A stretch of DNA of 64,000 bases, taken from positions 1 to 64,000 of the forward strand of contig JAZQZM010000099.1 in NCBI GenBank assembly GCA_045634085.1, given 5' to 3'. Numbering within the stretch: the first letter of the stretch is position 1; each line of letters starts with the position of its first letter. Positions 59,950-64,000 of this stretch are shown here, one piece after another. Below the pieces are notes generated by a model. That model was not told the DNA's origin and did not search any database. It saw only the letters and a list, made by a program, of their open reading frames with translations. The position numbers were made by a program, and so were the translations under genes. The DNA comes from HGM04593 sp045634085 (GTDB taxonomy: Bacteria > Bacteroidota > Bacteroidia > Bacteroidales > Bacteroidaceae).

Positions 59950-61161
59950 ATGTCCAATCCCGAAGAGATACGCAAGGAGTTCCCCATACTGGAGCAGACC
60001 GTATACGGCAAGCCGCTTGTATACCTTGACAATGCAGCCACTACACAGAAACCGCAGTGTGTCATCGATGCCCAGAGTGAGGTATACACCACCATCAACG
60101 CCAACGTTCACCGTGGTGTCCACCACCTGTCACAGGTTGCGACAGAGGCCATGGAACATGCAAGGAACACTGTAAAGGAGTTTATTGGCGCGGCACACAG
60201 CCACGAAATCATATTCACACGCGGCACAACCGAGAGCATCAACCTTGTGGCATCATCATTCGGAGGCACATTCCTCAAAAGTGGTGACGAGGTCATCATC
60301 TCAACAATGGAGCACCACAGCAACATTATACCCTGGCAGATGCTATGCGACCGTACAGGCATTAAACTGCGCATCATTCCGCTAAAGGACGACTGCACAC
60401 TCGACATTGAGGCATACAAGGGCCTCTTCAACGAGAGTACACGCCTCGTAAGCGTAACCCACGTCTCAAACGTGCTCGGCATCACCAACCCAGTAAAGGA
60501 GATTGTAGAGATTGCCCACAGCCACAATGTCCCCGTGCTCATTGACGGTGCGCAGAGTACACCGCACATAAAGGTAGACATGCAGGAACTCGATGCCGAC
60601 TTCTTCGCATTCAGCGGACACAAGGTATACGCACCCACTGGCATCGGTGTGCTCTACGGCAAGGAGAAATGGCTCAATGCCATGCAGCCCTACCACGGCG
60701 GTGGCGAGATGATAAAGAGTGTAAGTTTCGAGAAGACCACATACAACGAACTGCCCTACAAGTTCGAGGCAGGTACGCCCGACTACACCGGCATAATAGC
60801 ACTTGGCAAGGCCCTTGAATGGGTAACGGAGAAAGGCATTGAGAACATTGCCGCACACGAGCACATGCTCACACAGTATGCCGTTGAGCAGCTGCAGAAG
60901 ATTGATGGAATGCGCATATTCGGCAAGCCCGACGGCGCAGCCGTCTCATTCCTTGTAGGCGACATCCACCCTGCCGACATGGGCACAATCCTCGACCGTC
61001 TGGGAATAGCAGTGCGCACAGGACACCACTGCGCGCAGCCATTGATGGATTATCTGGGCATACCAGGCACAGTACGCGCATCGTTTGCCGTGTACAACAC
61101 CAAAGAGGAGGTAGATATCCTTGTCAAGGGCATTGAAAGAGCAGCAATAATGTTCGCATAA
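59950..61161 (+). CDS. sufS: Cysteine desulfurase SufS
   Basis: A 403-residue PLP-dependent enzyme that frees sulfur from cysteine for the SufBCD scaffold. PLP-binding parts: HHSNIIPWQ, DGAQSTPHIKVD, and the Schiff-base Lys in FAFSGHKVYAPTGIGVLYG. The persulfide Cys lies in RTGHHCAQPLMDYL. The ATG at 59950 is chosen (MSNPEEIRKEFPIL); the frame is open 39 nt further up to a TTG that lies in repeat DNA. No SufE or SufU partner is adjacent. Confidence 0.96.
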   Translation: MSNPEEIRKEFPILEQTVYGKPLVYLDNAATTQKPQCVIDAQSEVYTTINANVHRGVHHLSQVATEAMEHARNTVKEFIGAAHSHEIIFTRGTTESINLVASSFGGTFLKSGDEVIISTMEHHSNIIPWQMLCDRTGIKLRIIPLKDDCTLDIEAYKGLFNESTRLVSVTHVSNVLGITNPVKEIVEIAHSHNVPVLIDGAQSTPHIKVDMQELDADFFAFSGHKVYAPTGIGVLYGKEKWLNAMQPYHGGGEMIKSVSFEKTTYNELPYKFEAGTPDYTGIIALGKALEWVTEKGIENIAAHEHMLTQYAVEQLQKIDGMRIFGKPDGAAVSFLVGDIHPADMGTILDRLGIAVRTGHHCAQPLMDYLGIPGTVRASFAVYNTKEEVDILVKGIERAAIMFA

Positions 61162-61176
61162 TACAACAGGAGAATC

Positions 61177-61788
61177 ATGCTAAAGCCATACCAGACAGCA
61201 GGAGTAATAGAAGCCGGTTGCGATGAAGCCGGCCGCGGATGCCTCGCAGGCGATGTATATGCAGCGGCAGTGATTCTGCCGCCCGATTTCACCAATGAAC
61301 TGCTGAACGACTCGAAGCAGCTTACCGAGGCACATCGCTACCAGTTGCGCGAGGTCATAGAACGCGAAGCCGTGGCATGGGCTGTAGGCATTGTCACAGC
61401 AGAGGAGATTGACAAGATAAACATACTGCGAGCATCGATTCTTGCCATGCACCGCGCTGTAGACAGCCTGAAGACCCGTCCCCAGCATCTTCTCATCGAC
61501 GGAAACAAGTTCACCCCCTACCCCGGCATAACACACAACACAGTAGTAAAGGGCGATGCCACATTCATGAGCATTGCAGCCGCGTCAATCCTTGCAAAGA
61601 CATACCGCGACGACTACATGATGCGTATAGCCGAGGAGTACCCCATGTACGACTGGCAGAGCAACAAGGGCTACCCCACAGCCAAGCACCGCGCCGCAAT
61701 AAGGGAGCATGGTGTAACACCCTATCACAGAATGTCGTTCAATCTCCTTGGCGAAGAGCCGAAGCAGTTGGAACTGGCGTTTGAATAA
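61177..61788 (+). CDS. rnhB: Ribonuclease HII
   Basis: A 203-residue enzyme that nicks RNA in DNA-RNA hybrids, including single ribonucleotides in DNA. The active-site start GCDEAGRGCLAGDVYAAAV gives Asp and Glu, and AAASILAKTYRDDYM supplies the later Asp. It follows sufS by 15 nt. Confidence 0.96.
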   Translation: MLKPYQTAGVIEAGCDEAGRGCLAGDVYAAAVILPPDFTNELLNDSKQLTEAHRYQLREVIEREAVAWAVGIVTAEEIDKINILRASILAMHRAVDSLKTRPQHLLIDGNKFTPYPGITHNTVVKGDATFMSIAAASILAKTYRDDYMMRIAEEYPMYDWQSNKGYPTAKHRAAIREHGVTPYHRMSFNLLGEEPKQLELAFE

Positions 61789-61800
61789 AACACTGTGATT

Positions 61801-61856
61801 GACTAAAAAGGCGCTTTTGTTGTTACGTTCGCCCTTTAAATAGCTCTTTTTATTCA
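61801..61856 (+). repeat. Short form of the intergenic element also seen at 17.7 kb
   Basis: GACTAAAAAGG..CTTTTGTTGTT..GTTCGCCCT..AAATAGCTC then TTTTTATTCAA. The first part matches 17681-17726 and the last matches about 17858-17872, without the roughly 140 nt in between. It begins 12 nt after the rnhB stop. Confidence 0.6.
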
Positions 61857-61875
61857 ATCCCCGAAAATTCGTATC

Positions 61876-61906
61876 AGCCCTTTAGCTCCTTTTGCCTTTT
61901 GGGGCT
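61876..61906 (+). terminator. Weak terminator-like hairpin after rnhB
   Basis: AGCCCT and GGGGCT (6 bp with a G-T pair, long loop), followed by TTTTAATC. The stem is short and the call is weak. Confidence 0.35.
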
Positions 61907-62002
61907 TTTAATCATTATAGACATTTTATTATGTGGGACAAGCCGGAGTATCCGCCCTCTTATATTTATTGACAGCCGGTTTTATTTTAAAACACCATTG
62001 TT

Positions 62003-63625
62003 CTACCTCTGCAATTTGAAGACGAACTCAAGTCCGCCGCCAGTGGCTTTGCGGGCGTAGATTGTTCCGCCGTGCAGTACAACGGCATTCTTCACTATGG
62101 CGAGTCCGAGACCGGTACCGCCCAGTTTGCGGCTACGTCCCTTGTCGACACGGTAGAAGCGTTCGAAGATGCGTTGCAGATGCTCATCGGGCACGCCGGC
62201 ACCATTATCGGAAAAGGTGAAATAGTGGAACTGTTCATCGCTGCGGATGCAGGCAATCCTCACCACCGAACCGTTTCCGGCATACGCCATGGCGTTGTCC
62301 ATGAGGTTGCGGAATATCGAATAGAGCATCGAGGGATCGGCATTTATCATCAATGTATGCGGCAGTGTATTCTCCACACTCATGTCAAGCGCAGCCATCT
62401 TCTCGTTGACCTCCTGAAGCAGGTTCGCTACAAGTTGCGAAAGGTTTACCTGTTCCCTGTTCACGCGCTGCACTGCACCACTCATCTCGTTCAATTGGGA
62501 GATATCCTGTACAAGGGCGTTGAGCCTGTTGCTCTGGCTGTGGCAACGGCTGAGGAAATGCATCAGCTGTTCATCGGTAAGGTTGCCCGGGTAGTTCTGC
62601 ATTATGGTCTCAAGATAACCCTGTATGCTGCACACAGGTGTCTTGAACTCATGGGCAATATTCTGTGTGAGTTGCCTTTTCATGCGTGACTGCTCCTCGG
62701 CCGCAGTGACGTCGTTGATTGATATCTCGAATCCCTTGTCGCGGAAGAGTACACAGCGCAGTTCGAATACTCGGCCCGAGACTTCGACCTTCTCGGCAAG
62801 CATTGTCTCGCGCACATTGTTCAGGTAGCCTCCACTCTCAATAAAGCGTCTTATCCTTGCAAATTCAGGTTGCTGAAGAATCTCCTCTACACGTGCAAGA
62901 TGCATTGGGGAAATGAGGTCGGCATATTCACTGAAAAGCGGATTGGCGAATACCAAGCGGCGTTTTGAATCGAAGATGGCAACACCCTCCTTTGCCGTGC
63001 GCAGGTGGAGCAGAAGCTGCTGGGTAGCGAACTCGGCACCGCCGGCAAGTGCAATAATCCTGTAAATAAGCAGCAGCACAACGACTATTATCACACCAGC
63101 CGCCACAAGAAAGAGAAGGTCGTCGGTGCGTTCGGTACGCAGGGCATATTCATAAGGCTGTGAACTGCGCACCACAAAACTGAACTCCGGTATATATGTG
63201 GCAACATAGAAATACTCCTCGTTGAGCAATGATGAGAGACGGCGCACGTCATATCCGTAGCCCTCATGCAGCGCCTTGAGAACCTCGGGACGCCGGCCGT
63301 GGTTGGCTGCCGTAAGACTGTCGGGTAAGGATGAGTCGAAAAGCACCTCGCCGTTTGATGCACCTATTATGGTCACACGCAGGCCGCGCTTGTCGTAGTT
63401 CGACACATAACGCTGCAGATAGAGTGCGCAGGAGTCGTTGAACTCCTTGTCGCCCCTGATTCGCACAAGGTCATAGACACTCTCGTTGATATTGCGCATA
63501 GCCTCCTGCTGATGCATTATGGCAACACTCTTCTCCTTCTCGTTATGATAGTAGAGAAACGTAGCGGTGAGCAGCGACAGCAATGCTACCACCGGCAGAA
63601 AGAACCGTGTAATGAACCTAGTCAT
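62003..63625 (-). CDS. PhoR-like sensor histidine kinase
   Basis: A 540-residue membrane kinase. A first membrane segment spans residues 7-27, a periplasmic sensor about 30-160, and a second membrane segment about 170-190 (LLFLVAAGVIIVVVLLLIYRI). A PAS-like region follows (about 205-305), then HisKA with NIAHEFKTPVCSIQGYLE (His325), and the ATP-binding domain: NLMDNAMAYAG, FSDNGAGVPDEHLQRIFERFYRV and GGTGLGLAIVKNAV. The order resembles PhoR-type kinases. The stimulus is unknown. It overlaps the response regulator by 8 nt. Confidence 0.93.
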   Translation of the reverse strand: MTRFITRFFLPVVALLSLLTATFLYYHNEKEKSVAIMHQQEAMRNINESVYDLVRIRGDKEFNDSCALYLQRYVSNYDKRGLRVTIIGASNGEVLFDSSLPDSLTAANHGRRPEVLKALHEGYGYDVRRLSSLLNEEYFYVATYIPEFSFVVRSSQPYEYALRTERTDDLLFLVAAGVIIVVVLLLIYRIIALAGGAEFATQQLLLHLRTAKEGVAIFDSKRRLVFANPLFSEYADLISPMHLARVEEILQQPEFARIRRFIESGGYLNNVRETMLAEKVEVSGRVFELRCVLFRDKGFEISINDVTAAEEQSRMKRQLTQNIAHEFKTPVCSIQGYLETIMQNYPGNLTDEQLMHFLSRCHSQSNRLNALVQDISQLNEMSGAVQRVNREQVNLSQLVANLLQEVNEKMAALDMSVENTLPHTLMINADPSMLYSIFRNLMDNAMAYAGNGSVVRIACIRSDEQFHYFTFSDNGAGVPDEHLQRIFERFYRVDKGRSRKLGGTGLGLAIVKNAVVLHGGTIYARKATGGGLEFVFKLQR

Positions 63626-64000
63626 TCTTCTCCTTGATTTCGGTCACGAAACAGTAGCCATATCCGCTACGCGATACGATATTGTTGGCATAGACGCCCA
63701 GTTTCTTGCGCAGGCGGGCCATATTCACGTCTATGCTGCGTTCGAGCACATTAACGTCGTCGGGCCACACACGTGCCAGAATCTCCTCGCGCGAGTACAC
63801 CTTGCCGGGTTTGCGCATGAGCATATACAGCGCCTCGAATTCCTTTTTCGTAAGAGCTACATCCACGCCGGCTATGCATGTACGCTTGGTCTCGGGATTC
63901 AGTACAATCTCTCCAAAGACAATGTTCTCGGCTGCAGGCATGTCAGAGAGACACTTTGCACTGCGCCTGAGCACAGCCTTCACACGTGCCTGCACCTCAC
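63618..64000 (-). CDS. OmpR/PhoB-type response regulator, 3' part (partial)
   Basis: The frame remains open at the window edge; about 126 C-terminal codons are present. It shows the linker VQARVKAVLRRSAK and the winged-helix DNA-binding domain (VALTKKEFEALYMLMRKPGKVYSREEILARVWPDDVNVLERSIDVNMARLRKKLG, then SGYGYCF). The receiver domain lies beyond the window. It forms a two-component system with the kinase it overlaps. Confidence 0.93.
   Translation of the reverse strand, partial: EVQARVKAVLRRSAKCLSDMPAAENIVFGEIVLNPETKRTCIAGVDVALTKKEFEALYMLMRKPGKVYSREEILARVWPDDVNVLERSIDVNMARLRKKLGVYANNIVSRSGYGYCFVTEIKEKND

Noticed and set aside
42..64000. Prophage, insertion sequence or defence system
   Set aside because: No transposase, integrase, phage structural, restriction-modification or toxin-antitoxin gene was recognised in any frame.

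Overview
The window is chromosomal DNA from a member of the Bacteroidales, most likely a gut or oral Bacteroidaceae/Prevotellaceae species. The evidence is Bacteroidota-type promoters (a -7 box TAnnTTTG, often with TTTG about 19-20 nt upstream) in front of many genes, weak or absent Shine-Dalgarno sequences, a SecA of about 1100 residues, a long signal peptidase I, a MetRS with KISTS in place of KMSKS, and a secreted hydrolase ending in a type IX secretion-like tail (DLAGR...GIYIVNGKKVLVK). No phage, insertion sequence or CRISPR array was seen; most of the window is core genome.

Layout: 0-2 kb holds the 3' end of a fumarate reductase/succinate dehydrogenase iron-sulfur subunit and a divergent ECF sigma module (sigma plus small membrane partner on one side, a DUF6249-like membrane protein on the other, both with the same promoter signature). 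2-7 kb (- strand) has dapB-lepB-wbqC, an acyltransferase and a Crp/Fnr regulator. 6.9-17.6 kb (+) has metG, then a surface-polysaccharide cluster (flippase, two GT4-type glycosyltransferases, a YfhO-like membrane protein, a GT2) whose first gene has a tandemly duplicated start region, then an M24 aminopeptidase. 17.9-26.6 kb (-) is a host-glycan locus: a GH110-like lipoprotein, an RluA-type pseudouridine synthase, and a 1669-residue secreted protein joining a GH123-like module to a GH33 sialidase module. 26.8-30.6 kb has secA and a small acidic protein. 30.8-37.4 kb is a TetR-TolC-adaptor-RND efflux operon ending in a PII-like protein.

37.5-40.2 kb (-) has an alkaline-phosphatase-superfamily protein that seems to have lost metal ligands, and a DUF4105 protein. 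40.3-47.9 kb (+) has coaX, an outer-membrane barrel, a TPR protein, lptC, a CorC/HlyC-type protein and a PpiD/SurA-like foldase: an envelope-biogenesis run. Two tRNA-Asn genes, an S41 protease and a small membrane protein follow. 51-61.8 kb has rimP-nusA-infB behind a leader terminator, cvpA, sufBCDS and rnhB. The end (-) holds a PhoR-like kinase and the 3' part of its PhoB-like regulator.

The intergenic DNA is the more unusual part: two separate 83-bp tandem repeats, one copying a gene start and one copying a promoter box; perfect palindromes just after stop codons; a dispersed element in two intergenic gaps; and a leader terminator before rimP-nusA-infB that could serve NusA-dependent attenuation. 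All family assignments are from reading motifs by eye; no database search was run.
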